Source of the DNA: Shimia abyssi
Lineage (GTDB): Bacteria > Pseudomonadota > Alphaproteobacteria > Rhodobacterales > Rhodobacteraceae
Reading direction: 5' to 3'
Length of the DNA: 64,000 nucleotides
NCBI RefSeq assembly: GCF_003014475.1
Contig: NZ_PYGJ01000016.1
Coordinates: forward strand, 44,569-108,568
A program made the translations under genes and the position numbers. This document shows positions 8,803-17,121 of the stretch, one piece after another; the stretch's first letter is position 1; each line of letters starts with the position of its first letter. A model generated the notes under the pieces. The model ran no database searches. It was not told where the DNA came from and worked only from the letters and a program-made list of their open reading frames with translations.

Positions 8803-8840
8803 GTTTGATCAATCAAACATGATAAGTAACAATTATCATG
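8803..8840. promoter_or_regulatory. Two abutting inverted repeats upstream of the DUF1612-HTH gene
   Basis: GTTTGAT-CA-ATCAAAC (8803-8818) is a perfect 7-base inverted repeat. CATGATAA-GTAACAA-TTATCATG (8818-8840) is a perfect 8-base inverted repeat sharing one base with it. A third short pair, ACAAAA...TTTTGT, lies at about 8761-8780. The AT-rich spot just before an HTH gene suggests operator sites for self-regulation; this is inference. Confidence 0.5.
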
Positions 8841-8921
8841 TGTAATTGAAATGAAGTACGAAGTGCCGTAAGATTTGATTTAGAATGCAGGATAGTATCG
8901 TCAGAAGTCGGGTAAATCCCT

Positions 8922-9281
8922 CTACCCTTTTGGAAGGTCTTCTAAAAGGCGCAGGAGCATTTTTCGCTGGTGATGCTGCGAGCCGTAGAAGATCGCAACA
9001 ACACGCACCCTGCTTTGCTCTTCCTCAATTAGAAACCAATAGATTGCCCTGTCCAAGGTCAGATGGCGCAGGCCGGGCACTAAGTCGTCATGAGCCTTGC
9101 CACGATGGGGTGCGGAGGCAATCCGCTGTGCCGTGTCGCGAATGGTTTGGACGCGGCGCAAAGCTTGCTCCGCCGCCTCGGTTCGATTTGATCCAAATTC
9201 TAGGAAGCTGTCCGCCAGGTGAAAAAAGAGATGTTCAAGGTCGCGCTCGGCAGAAGCGGAGAATTCAATCTCCCAAGGCAT
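8922..9281 (-). CDS. parE: ParE/RelE-superfamily toxin
   Basis: 119-residue protein of the ParE/RelE toxin fold. Family signs are the N-terminal WEIEFSASAERDLEHLFFHL, the central GLRHLTLDRAIYWFLIEEE, and the closing strand VRVVAIFYGSQHH. ParE members typically poison DNA gyrase, but the target here is not shown. The start overlaps the last 17 bases of the antitoxin gene, the normal antitoxin-first order. The module would stabilise the replicon. A RelE-like ribosome-dependent mode cannot be ruled out. Confidence 0.8.
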   Translation of the reverse strand: MPWEIEFSASAERDLEHLFFHLADSFLEFGSNRTEAAEQALRRVQTIRDTAQRIASAPHRGKAHDDLVPGLRHLTLDRAIYWFLIEEEQSRVRVVAIFYGSQHHQRKMLLRLLEDLPKG

Positions 9282-9540
9282 ATTTGCGCGAAGCCTCGGT
9301 CAGCATTTGGTCGGTGTGGCGACGGAAGTCTTCCTCACCCACAAATGGGCCGCGGGCGCGGGCTTCGAGCACCGCCCTCAAGGCCTCGGTCTCTGCCGCT
9401 TCCGCGTTTCGTTTCTCTCGCAACAATTCCAGGCCCTGCTGTACCACCGCACTTAGGCTGGCCGCACGTCCATTTTCCACAAGCCCACGCGCAAACGCAG
9501 CCTGGCTGTCTGTCAAAGAGATTGAAGATTTTACAGTCAT
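9265..9540 (-). CDS. parD: ParD-like antitoxin
   Basis: 91-residue protein with an N-terminal ribbon-helix-helix type segment (KSSISLTDSQAAFARGLVEN, then AASLSAVVQQGLELLREK) and a charged C-terminal tail that would wrap the toxin. I chose the ATG at 9540 (MTVKSS) because this places the first DNA-binding strand near the N-terminus as in ParD; the frame opens 15 bases earlier. It is the first gene of the toxin-antitoxin pair and probably represses its own promoter. It faces away from the integrase gene, with 57 bases between their starts. Confidence 0.8.
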   Translation of the reverse strand: MTVKSSISLTDSQAAFARGLVENGRAASLSAVVQQGLELLREKRNAEAAETEALRAVLEARARGPFVGEEDFRRHTDQMLTEASRKYALGD

Positions 9541-9597
9541 GCCTGCCTCCTGCAATCAAAGTATTACTCAGTCGCACCGAATGCAAGGCCTGTAGAC

Positions 9598-10671
9598 ATG
9601 CCCTTAGCGCCTAAGACACATCTTCCCAACAGCCCCCCGGCCCTCTCAGCGCATGATCGCGACGCGCTACATGATCTCTATGTGCGCGGAACGCCACAGA
9701 ACACACTCAGGGCCTATGAGCGGGATCTGACCTACATCACGGCTTGGAAAGCCCTCAGAGCGGACCAGGTGGGCTCTAAGCCCGTTCTCTGCTGGCCCGA
9801 ACAGGAAGACATCGCCCTGATGTTCATTCTCGACCACACCCGAGATTTGAACAAAGCGCCGAATGATGACCCTGCGCGACAGGTGGCAGAGGCTCTAATT
9901 GAACGGGAATTGCGCAAGACTCTCGCCTGCCCTGCGCCTTCGACGCTGGATCGGCGCATTGCCTCGTGGCGAGCGTTTCACCGGATGAAAAACCTTGAGA
10001 GTCCGTTTGCGGCCCCGTTGATCAAGCAAGCCCGTGCCAAGGGGCGCAAGGCCGCAGCCAGGGCCCCTGCCCCGAAATCAGCACATCCGATCACACGTGA
10101 GGTGCTGGAAGCGCTTTTGGCGACCTGTGATGCATCACTGCGTGGTGTGCGGGATCGGGCGCTGTTGATGCTGGGATGGGCCTCTGGTGGACGGCGGCGA
10201 TCAGAGATTACGAGACTGATGCGGGAAGATGTGTCGCTAAAAGAGTTCCAGTGCAAGGGACTGATCTGGATTCAGATGGTGGAGAGCAAAACCACATCCA
10301 AGGGCGAGACGCCAAGGCTCGTTCTAAAGGGTCGCGGGGCGCAGGCGCTGTATCACTGGATCGAGGTAGCCGGGATCACCGAGGGTGGATTGTTTCGGGC
10401 GATCTCGAAATCAGGACGAGCCCTGCCCCGCAACCTTAGCCCGGATGCGGTCTATCAGATCGTGCGCAAGCGTCTGGCGCTTGCCGGGTATCCCGACGGA
10501 TTTGCCTCTCCCCACGGATTGCGCTCTGGGTTCCTGACTCAGGCGGCGCTGGACGGTGCGCCAATTCAGGCCGCGATGCGATTGAGCCTGCACCGGTCCA
10601 TGGCGCAGGCTCAGAAGTATTATGACGATGTAGATGTGGCCGAAAACCCAGCAGCAGACCTGTTGGGGTGA
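9598..10671 (+). CDS. Tyrosine recombinase / integrase
   Basis: 357-residue site-specific recombinase of the phage-integrase family. The N-terminal arm-binding/SAM-like domain covers about residues 15-140 (TLRAYERDLTYITAWKALRA). The catalytic domain has Arg in GWASGGRRRSEITRL, His-x-x-Arg in SPHGLRSGFLTQAAL, the second His in LSLHRSMAQAQ, and the nucleophile Tyr in QKYYDD. All key residues are present, so it should be active. Likely jobs are multimer resolution or integration of a mobile segment. No att site was recognised. Its neighbours are parDE and the DUF1612-HTH gene. Confidence 0.88.
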   Translation: MPLAPKTHLPNSPPALSAHDRDALHDLYVRGTPQNTLRAYERDLTYITAWKALRADQVGSKPVLCWPEQEDIALMFILDHTRDLNKAPNDDPARQVAEALIERELRKTLACPAPSTLDRRIASWRAFHRMKNLESPFAAPLIKQARAKGRKAAARAPAPKSAHPITREVLEALLATCDASLRGVRDRALLMLGWASGGRRRSEITRLMREDVSLKEFQCKGLIWIQMVESKTTSKGETPRLVLKGRGAQALYHWIEVAGITEGGLFRAISKSGRALPRNLSPDAVYQIVRKRLALAGYPDGFASPHGLRSGFLTQAALDGAPIQAAMRLSLHRSMAQAQKYYDDVDVAENPAADLLG

Positions 10672-10715
10672 ACGGCGCAGTGGAAATGTACTATTTCTCC
10701 ACCCATTGAGTTGCC

Positions 10716-10751
10716 AAAAAAGAAAAACGCCACCCGAGATACTCTTGGGGG
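10716..10751 (-). terminator. Probable intrinsic terminator after the sugar transferase gene
   Basis: On the minus strand a short hairpin (CCCAAGA-GTA-TCTCGGG, one mismatch) is followed by a T-rich run (GTTTTTCTTTTTT). It lies in the gap between the convergent integrase and sugar transferase genes, 7 bases past the stop of the latter. Confidence 0.4.
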
Positions 10752-10757
10752 ACTTCT

Positions 10758-11372
10758 CTAAGTAAAAATGGCTCTTATCGTGCGGCTCAACAAATAGACA
10801 TCAAAGCATAGGCTTTGGTGCCGTTGATAGATAAGATCAAGCCGAGCCTTTCTGGGTATGCAGATTCGAGAATAAACCGCGTCAGTCTGTTCAGATGTTT
10901 CGCAGAGTGACAAAAGCACCGCCTCCCTTTTGTGAAAAACAAGTGTTGCCAATCCTGTTAGTCCGGGTTTAACAGACAAGACTCGGTCATAGGTATCAGG
11001 GAACCTATCAACATACTGGCGCAGAGGAGGACGGGGGCCGACGAAACTCATGTCGCCCTTCAGAATATTCCAAAGTTGCGGTATTTCATCGAGCCTAACT
11101 CTCCTTAAAAGCCGGCCCATCGGAAAGATCCTCTCATCCTTGTTCCCCCCTGAAACACCCTGATCTGAAGTTTCTGGGCGCATTGTACGCAGCTTCCAAA
11201 GATTGAACGACTCCTCTCGGGATTTCATACGCTCAGACACAAAAAAGAGTGGGCGCCCCTCAAGCACCATCAAAGAAATTAGGAGGATAAACAAAATTGG
11301 GAGCAGTAAAATCGCCAGAAGGGATGCAAGTATGATGTCAAAGATCCTCTTTGAGTCCAATTTAGGCATCAC
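10758..11372 (-). CDS. Undecaprenyl-phosphate sugar phosphotransferase (PglC/WcaJ-core type)
   Basis: 204-residue monotopic phosphoglycosyl transferase, the small form that consists only of the catalytic core. An N-terminal re-entrant hydrophobic helix (about 12-33, IILASLLAILLLPILFILL) is followed by NLWKLRTM, the catalytic Asp-Glu in RRVRLDEIPQLWNIL, and the signature GDMSFVGPRPPL. It would load the first sugar-1-phosphate on the lipid carrier for capsule or exopolysaccharide synthesis. It overlaps the upstream epimerase gene by 11 bases, so the two are co-expressed. This pairing (epimerase then initiating transferase) is common in polysaccharide loci. Confidence 0.88.
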   Translation of the reverse strand: MMPKLDSKRIFDIILASLLAILLLPILFILLISLMVLEGRPLFFVSERMKSREESFNLWKLRTMRPETSDQGVSGGNKDERIFPMGRLLRRVRLDEIPQLWNILKGDMSFVGPRPPLRQYVDRFPDTYDRVLSVKPGLTGLATLVFHKREAVLLSLCETSEQTDAVYSRICIPRKARLDLIYQRHQSLCFDVYLLSRTIRAIFT

Positions 11373-12252
11373 TTAGACGCTTCCACTCACGAACCATCTG
11401 GTCAGGTTGGCAATGCCTCGGCAAAAAGGAAAACAGTCCTGAAAGAACAGAGACATCAATGCGTAAGTACTGTATGGCTTCTTCTCCTGCGCACCGCCAT
11501 CTCCATGCAGCTCCAGATGCGTCCAGCAAGCTGTCCATAGAAACTGGCACCGGTGCAGCCACATTCAAGATTGGTGGCAGACCCGGAACACAACTGGCGC
11601 GTTGCAACAAGACCTGCAACACATCAGCCAAGGTTACAGGGCCAATGTAAGACCTTACGGGACCAAGCCCGTCCGGAAACTGGTCTAACTGAACCAAAGA
11701 CTCAGCCCCTCTCGCAACAGCACCACCAATAAGCTGATCCGCTCCCACAACATTTCCCAATCGCAGCAACACCTGACGTGGCTCACTTGGATTAGCCGAA
11801 GACGTTAACGAAAGAATGGCCCTCTCCATGTCCAGCTTTGCTCTTCCGTATTCCGACACAGGGTAGAGCTCCACGCCTTCATGCCATCCAAATTTTCCGT
11901 CTCCATATACCGCTGCAGATGACAGGTGGAAGATATGTCGGGCTCCCAAAACCCTTGCGGCTTCCGTTGCGGCCAACGCGAGTTCGCGGTTTAAAGAAAG
12001 ATCCTGCTTGCCACCCGGAACAACGCCTACAAGATTCAGGACAGTATTTATCCCTCCTTTTAGACAAGTGGGAGGCCCTTGTTTGAGTAAATCCCAAGCA
12101 ACCCAATCTCCGGAGTCATCGATGGGTGATCTCCGGCTGTGCCAAATCACCGGAAAAGAACTGGTTCCAACAGCTCCCCATACTCTGAATAAGAGACGCC
12201 CCAAGCGCCCTCGACCACCCAAGACGAGAACTTTTTTTCGATCTGCAGTCAT
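11362..12252 (-). CDS. NAD-dependent epimerase/dehydratase-like protein
   Basis: 296-residue extended short-chain dehydrogenase. The Rossmann glycine motif is VLVLGGRGRLGRLLF at the N-terminus, and the catalytic Ser-Tyr-Lys set is seen as HLSSAAVYGDG and SEYGRAKLDME. This matches the sugar nucleotide epimerase/reductase group found with initiating sugar transferases (it may supply or reduce the first sugar). I took the ATG at 12252, seven residues before the first strand; a GTG at 12282 would add ten residues. The next gene overlaps by 11 bases. The substrate is unknown. Confidence 0.8.
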   Translation of the reverse strand: MTADRKKVLVLGGRGRLGRLLFRVWGAVGTSSFPVIWHSRRSPIDDSGDWVAWDLLKQGPPTCLKGGINTVLNLVGVVPGGKQDLSLNRELALAATEAARVLGARHIFHLSSAAVYGDGKFGWHEGVELYPVSEYGRAKLDMERAILSLTSSANPSEPRQVLLRLGNVVGADQLIGGAVARGAESLVQLDQFPDGLGPVRSYIGPVTLADVLQVLLQRASCVPGLPPILNVAAPVPVSMDSLLDASGAAWRWRCAGEEAIQYLRIDVSVLSGLFSFLPRHCQPDQMVREWKRLSDA

Positions 12253-12445
12253 GCGTTCCAATATTTCAACCAGTTTATCCACACAGCTCAGTGGCGGCCA
12301 AATCGCTAACGAAATATCCTGCCGAGTTCCCCATATCTCGATTGTTAGATTAGGATTGAGTTCTAGTCCACCGGAGCAAAGCTAAAGGCGTCTTGCTGGC
12401 GACTCCTTAAGTCTCATTCGGTGCTGCAGGATCATGCCTCGCAAG

Positions 12446-12673
12446 CTACGACCCTCGAGTGTCATACTCATTGCGCCCCAGACGATTATTCTCGCCTTCG
12501 AGCGCCTGCAGCTTCTTCGCATCAGATACATTAATGCCGCCGAACCTGGCTTTGTACTTGTAGAAAGTTGAATCGATGATCCCGTATTTCCTGCACAGCT
12601 CATGCGCTTTCACGCCAGCTTCATATTCCTTGATCATCCCAATGATCTGTTCGTCACTAAATCTGCGCTTCAT
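12446..12673 (-). pseudogene. IS3-family OrfA remnant
   Basis: The minus strand encodes an OrfA-like start, MKRRFSDEQIIGMIKEYEAG, with the IS3 helix-turn-helix (HELCRKYGIIDSTFYKYKAR) and the leucine-zipper start (KKLQALEGENNRL). The frame then leaves the family and stops, and no OrfB follows. It is a truncated transposase, probably dead. Confidence 0.75.
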
Positions 12674-12972
12674 AGTCCATCCCTTGCTTGAACGGATTAC
12701 TAACACCTCAATGGCCTGATTTCAGGGCGCTGGATCAGTAGCCCTGCTTAAAAAAGGCATCTGCCTTCTATACACTAAGCCGCCCCAAATTTCACACAGC
12801 ACTTTTAATTGCGACCATGCTCCAGGAATGTTTTCCACAAGGTTCTCACATAAGTATCTGAATTTTCGTATTTTTCTTGACTATGTTTCGCATGCGAAAC
12901 GGCGACGACACCTGCGATTGGGGGCCTTGGAAATTGTAAACCGAAGGGCTTGATGGACGTCAGCCGTCGTGA
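12674..12972. other. Spacer between IS debris and a gene fragment
   Basis: About 300 bases with no supportable gene. The first ~60 bases may hold the end of the adjacent IS3 remnant. The rest shows no recognisable motif. Confidence 0.4.
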
Positions 12973-13149
12973 GCAACCCTACCCGACATCGATCAATTCG
13001 AAGAGAGGGCCGCTATCGCTGAATACGATGGTGGTCTTCCTCGTCGGGAAGCGGAGGACTTGGCTGCCCGGGCTCAGGGGTTCGCTGATGCCGACACCTA
13101 TTGGCAGTGGTTGGCGGACTACGTGACCACCAAGAAGATCCCCGCGTAA
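12973..13149 (+). pseudogene. Truncated C-terminal gene fragment
   Basis: After a stop at 12970-12972 a clean coding stretch runs to a TAA at 13147-13149: DIDQFEERAAIAEYDGGLP, then EAEDLAARAQGFADADTYWQ, then LADYVTTKKIPA. No start codon precedes it. The EERAAIxEYDGGL...EAE pattern occurs at the C-termini of several plasmid and phage proteins, such as primase-like and integrase-adjacent proteins. The bulk of the gene has been lost. Function cannot be assigned. Confidence 0.5.
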
Positions 13150-13153
13150 ACCA

Positions 13154-13204
13154 CTCCCTCGGCTGGCTTCGTGCTGGCCGGGGGAGACGTAAACCATTTT
13201 TTGT
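13154..13204 (+). terminator. Possible intrinsic terminator
   Basis: Inverted repeat CTCCCTCGGC (13154-13163) and GCCGGGGGAG (13177-13186), nine of ten positions pairing, with a T run ten bases further on. It lies just after the truncated fragment and before the first RTX gene. Confidence 0.35.
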
Positions 13205-13289
13205 TTCAATCCGCTGAGGCAGATCAACGACCCAGGAGGTCAGTGGAGGTAAAATAGGGCGCAACAGTTGGTTGCAGCGGGAGGCTTCA

Positions 13290-15533
13290 ATGACGACTAC
13301 ACCAACACCGATTGGATCAGATTTTCAGGTAAATTCTCACACTCCGAATGATCAGCAGACGGCCAGCGTCGCTTCGTTGCAGAACGGCGGATATGTCGTG
13401 GTCTGGGAGAGCTACCAGCAGGACGGGTCCCAATGGGGTGTTTTTGGCCAAGTCTTCAGCCCCTCCGGGGATGAGATTGGCGGCGAGTTTCGCATCAACG
13501 CGTTCACGGCTGGAAATCAGGAAATTAACACCGATAATACAGTGGGCGACAATGTCACCGCATTGGAAGACGGTGGCTTCGTTGTTGTTTGGACTAGCTG
13601 GGGTCAGGATGGCTCAGGCCAAGGTGTTTTTGGCCAGCGTTTTGACAGCTCTGGAGTTAAGGTGGGTGAAGAATTCCAAGTCAACTCAGTCACAGCAGAT
13701 GATCAACGCGAAGCAAGTGTAACCGGTCTGGCAGATGGCGGATTTGTTGTAACTTGGGGAAGCTGGCTACAAGACGGGTCGCAATGGGGAATATTCGGCC
13801 AACGTTTCGATCACGACGGTGCCGCCGTAGGTTCCGAGTTTCAAATCAACGCCGTCACCGCCAACGATCAGGAATCCAGTAGCGTCGCCGCTCTCAAGGA
13901 TGGCGGATTCGTGGTTACGTGGGAGAGTTGGCTGCAAGATGGCGCGCAGTGGGGAATCGTTGGAAGACGGTTCGACGGCAGCGGAGCTCCAGTTGGCAAT
14001 GAGTTTCCGGTCAATAGTTTCACTCCCGGCGACCAATGGCAGCCATCCGTCGCTTCCCTAGAGGACGGTGGTTTTGTAGTGACTTGGACTAGTTGGTCAC
14101 AGGACGGAGGAGGCTGGGGTGTATTCGGTCAGCGCTTCAACGCGTCCGGAGAAACCGTAGGCTATGAGTTCCAAATCAACAGCTACACCTCTTACTCCCA
14201 ATGGCAGTCAAGTGTCGCCCCTCTTTCAGATGGAGGCTTTGTTGTAACTTGGTCAAGCTTTGTTCTGTTGGGTGGTTTTGACTACGGTATTCATGGACAG
14301 CGCTTCGACGCTACCGGTTCACCGGTGGGATCTGAGTTTGATGTCAACAGTTTTGGACCTGGCGACCAATGGGCGCCAAGTGTAGCTGCTCTAAGGAACG
14401 GCAATATCCTTGTCGCTTGGGAAAGTTGGCAACAGGATGGAGCGCAGCAAGGTGTATTCGCAAGGCACTTTGATCTGGACCTCCCCTCTTTGGTCCCAAC
14501 CAACGGCGACGACCTTATCACGGGAACATCCGGCAACGATACGCTAGCCGGCTTGGCTGGAGGCGATACTATTCTGGGCGATGCCGGGAATGATCTGCTG
14601 AAAGGAGAGGAAAACAACGACTCCATTGAAGGTGGCGACGGAAACGACACTCTTGAGGGCAACGAAGGCGTGGACACCCTGCTTGGGGAAGCTGGTGATG
14701 ACTCACTGAATGGTGGCGACGGCGATGACTTCCTGCGCGGAGATGCGGGAGACGACACGGTTGAAGGCGGCGATGGAAACGACAAGGTGTTTGCCGGTCG
14801 CGGGGACATGGGCGACGACATCATTCTCGGTGGCGCGGGCGATGACACACTGGGTGGGGCTCAAGGTAACGACCAGATATTCGGTGGAACGGGGTCGGAC
14901 GAGTCCTTCGGCGGGTCGGGTAACGACCTGATTGACGAGAGCGGAACTGATGCGTCCTCCAACACAGCTTGGGCCGGGGCGGGTCAGGATACGGTTATTG
15001 GAGGAGATGGAGACGACGTACTCGGTGGCGGTGCTGGCGCGGATCTAGTCAGCGGCGGGGCCGGAAATGACGTGATCTATCCCGGTGCGGGTCCGGACAA
15101 CGACACTCTGAATGGTGAAGCCGGTAACGATACAATCTTCGCTGGCGGCGGGGACGACCTGATCGATGGCGGCACTGGGGATGACCTGATCTTTAACGGT
15201 GCAGGAACTGACACGGTCTCGGGTGGGTCTGGATCTGACACCATTTGGGGTGCGGGCGGAGACGATCAGTTCACCGGTGGAGACGATGCAGACACGTTTG
15301 CCTTCGTCCAGAACAACGGAACAGATACGATCACCGACTTCAGCTTTGCTCAGTTGGACCTTCTCAATGTTCTGGGCTTGGGATTGTCGTCTGAATCTGA
15401 GGCGCTGGCTGCCATGACCGACGTTGACGGCAACGTTCATCTTACAGCACAGGGAACAACCGTGATCATCGAAGTGCAGACAGTTTCGGACTTCTCCTCG
15501 AACAGCGGCTGGTTCGACGACACAGTGTTCTAA
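13290..15533 (+). CDS. RTX calcium-binding protein with tandem propeller-like repeats
   Basis: 747-residue secreted protein. Residues ~1-395 hold seven repeats of ~50 residues with the core DGGFVVTWxSWxQDGxxWGVFGQRFD, linked by EFQVNSxTxxDQ; the regular hydrophobic/Trp/Gly pattern suggests beta-propeller-like blades. Residues ~405-660 are RTX nonapeptide repeats (GGxGxDxxx, e.g. LAGLAGGDTILGDAGNDLL) that fold on calcium. The C-terminal ~80 residues (TITDFSFAQLDLLNVLGLGL ... SGWFDDTVF) are nearly the same as in the two giant RTX proteins downstream and probably carry the type I secretion signal. No N-terminal signal peptide. The ATG at 13290 has GGGAGG five bases upstream. Likely role: surface or extracellular adhesion. 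Confidence 0.85.
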   Translation: MTTTPTPIGSDFQVNSHTPNDQQTASVASLQNGGYVVVWESYQQDGSQWGVFGQVFSPSGDEIGGEFRINAFTAGNQEINTDNTVGDNVTALEDGGFVVVWTSWGQDGSGQGVFGQRFDSSGVKVGEEFQVNSVTADDQREASVTGLADGGFVVTWGSWLQDGSQWGIFGQRFDHDGAAVGSEFQINAVTANDQESSSVAALKDGGFVVTWESWLQDGAQWGIVGRRFDGSGAPVGNEFPVNSFTPGDQWQPSVASLEDGGFVVTWTSWSQDGGGWGVFGQRFNASGETVGYEFQINSYTSYSQWQSSVAPLSDGGFVVTWSSFVLLGGFDYGIHGQRFDATGSPVGSEFDVNSFGPGDQWAPSVAALRNGNILVAWESWQQDGAQQGVFARHFDLDLPSLVPTNGDDLITGTSGNDTLAGLAGGDTILGDAGNDLLKGEENNDSIEGGDGNDTLEGNEGVDTLLGEAGDDSLNGGDGDDFLRGDAGDDTVEGGDGNDKVFAGRGDMGDDIILGGAGDDTLGGAQGNDQIFGGTGSDESFGGSGNDLIDESGTDASSNTAWAGAGQDTVIGGDGDDVLGGGAGADLVSGGAGNDVIYPGAGPDNDTLNGEAGNDTIFAGGGDDLIDGGTGDDLIFNGAGTDTVSGGSGSDTIWGAGGDDQFTGGDDADTFAFVQNNGTDTITDFSFAQLDLLNVLGLGLSSESEALAAMTDVDGNVHLTAQGTTVIIEVQTVSDFSSNSGWFDDTVF

Positions 15534-16010
15534 CAGTCGCGGTCTGAAGGGCGTGGGAGGCTGGCGCGGGGGGGTCTCCCCAGGAGCCGCCCTCTGATGT
15601 CCCTCCAGCACCCTCTAACGTCCCTCCAGCGGCTCTCTGACAGCCCGGACCTTCGTTGCACTCAGCCAGCGAATGCCTCAGTAGCTGCCCCAGTTTGGGA
15701 GGTTTCCCCGTAAGTCGATGATTTCTCTGGGTTGGCTGGGTTTCCTATGCGATAGGATCTGGGAGGGCTGTCTGACGGGCCCAAGTTGATTGTTAGCGCA
15801 TGATTGGCCTGGTTTCCATTGGGATGATGGCTTCCGGAGCCGGAGGGCGGTAGCTGCAGCATCATAGGTTGGCGATGGGAACACCCAGAAGGCGCAACTG
15901 ATCGACTACGAAGGGATCGCCTCTGAAGGGCTGGATTCAACGTCCATCAAACCGGGGGAGACCAAATACAACTCATCTGATCACAAATATCGTTAAGTTC
16001 AATCTCTGCA
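15534..16010. other. Gene-free stretch with a degenerate IS-end repeat
   Basis: No supportable gene. At 15791-15823 it has TGTTAGCGCATGATTGGCCT followed by a GGTTTCCATTGGG tail, closely matching repeats at 20009-20033 and 48442-48475. This is probably one end of a decayed insertion sequence. Two short direct repeats (GTCCCTCCAGC) occur around 15600-15630. Confidence 0.4.
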
Positions 16011-17042
16011 TTAGACTTGTGCTTCAACCCACTTTCTGAGTCTAGATAGAAAGGCTTCGTCCACGCCCACTCCACGGATTGTTATGAGAGGATCTACTTC
16101 GCCGAGCTCAGCCTCAATCAGTATGTTTTGACGGCCTCCGTCACCTTTCCCCTTGCCTATCTTGGATTTGCTAGGATGCTGTCTTTCGGAAACACTTTTG
16201 GTTGCAGTTGATTCAAGCTTGGAAACTGCATTTTCTAGAAGTTTCAATTCAGCTTCCGCCGTCGTAGCCGGCGTCTTTCTCAACCGATCATTAAGGCGTC
16301 TGGCAAGCTTTTTGTCTCCTTTTAGAGCCTTTGCAAGGAGCAGACCTTGTCGCTCCGGTAGGGCTTTGGGGAATTTCAGACATCCATCCAATGCGTAATA
16401 AATTTCCATGAAGCTAGAAATTTTTGAGCGCTTGGCGCGAGAGGCGGCTGCATAGAGTGTCTTTAGGGCTTCTCTGTTGTCAGAAAACACTCCTTGTTCT
16501 GTTGCCTTCGCAGCGATTCTAGCGCGTTCATAGTATGACAGACCAAGACGAATTTCGTTCTCTTCAACCATTGCCCTATATGCGTCTGATGATGCATCAG
16601 GCTTTCTGACGATGGCTAGAACGGTAGAAAACCGTTCATTGTCAGTTTCCTTAAAGAGTCTTCTAAGTGCAGTCACACGCCGCCAACCGGAAATTAGACC
16701 GAACTCATTGTCGGATAATTTGGTCACATCGATTGGGGTCTGCTGCCCACGTTCCCGTAAACTGGTGACAAGACTCTCTAATTCTCCACCATCCATCGTA
16801 ATTCGGTCGCGAACGAGAAAGTCGTCTTTCAATCTGGACAGAGGCAGTCTTTCGATCATGCGCCCTTCCTGGCGAGCGGTATGAAGTTCATCAGAAAGCG
16901 CTGACAGAGCTGCAGCTTCGGAGCTTTCTTCGACGACCTGGGCAATTGGCGGAGATGACGTGTGCGACGACCGCTCACTGCCTTCAGGCTCCTGTGAAAG
17001 AAAGGCCGTATTTGCAGGTGTAAGACGTTTTCGCTTTGCCAT
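16011..17042 (-). CDS. parB: ParB-family plasmid partition protein
   Basis: 343-residue centromere-binding protein. The ParB/Sulfiredoxin-like N-terminal domain is seen as RITMDGGELESLVTSLRERG, the partner-like motif GLISGWRRVTALRRL (the equivalent of GERRxRA), and MVEENEIRLGLSYYERARIA. A helix-turn-helix region follows (SFMEIYYALDG ... KALPERQGLLLAKAL), then a basic linker (KSKIGKGKGDGGRQ) and a C-terminal dimer domain. It is encoded after parA with a 79-base gap in the same direction. parS could not be located with confidence. Confidence 0.9.
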   Translation of the reverse strand: MAKRKRLTPANTAFLSQEPEGSERSSHTSSPPIAQVVEESSEAAALSALSDELHTARQEGRMIERLPLSRLKDDFLVRDRITMDGGELESLVTSLRERGQQTPIDVTKLSDNEFGLISGWRRVTALRRLFKETDNERFSTVLAIVRKPDASSDAYRAMVEENEIRLGLSYYERARIAAKATEQGVFSDNREALKTLYAAASRAKRSKISSFMEIYYALDGCLKFPKALPERQGLLLAKALKGDKKLARRLNDRLRKTPATTAEAELKLLENAVSKLESTATKSVSERQHPSKSKIGKGKGDGGRQNILIEAELGEVDPLITIRGVGVDEAFLSRLRKWVEAQV

Positions 17043-17121
17043 TATTTGCTTCCAGACCGCTTGTCGTTTGATAGGGTATTCGTGTCATTCTAAAATGTCA
17101 TGACCTTAATAAAAGGAGGCA

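Noticed and set aside
12979..13227. Minus-strand frames of ~82 codons
   Set aside because: They oppose a clearer coding fragment on the plus strand and lack motifs.
17043..17121. Possible parS between parA and parB
   Set aside because: Only a short direct repeat (TGTCAT) is seen, no palindrome; not enough to call a centromere.
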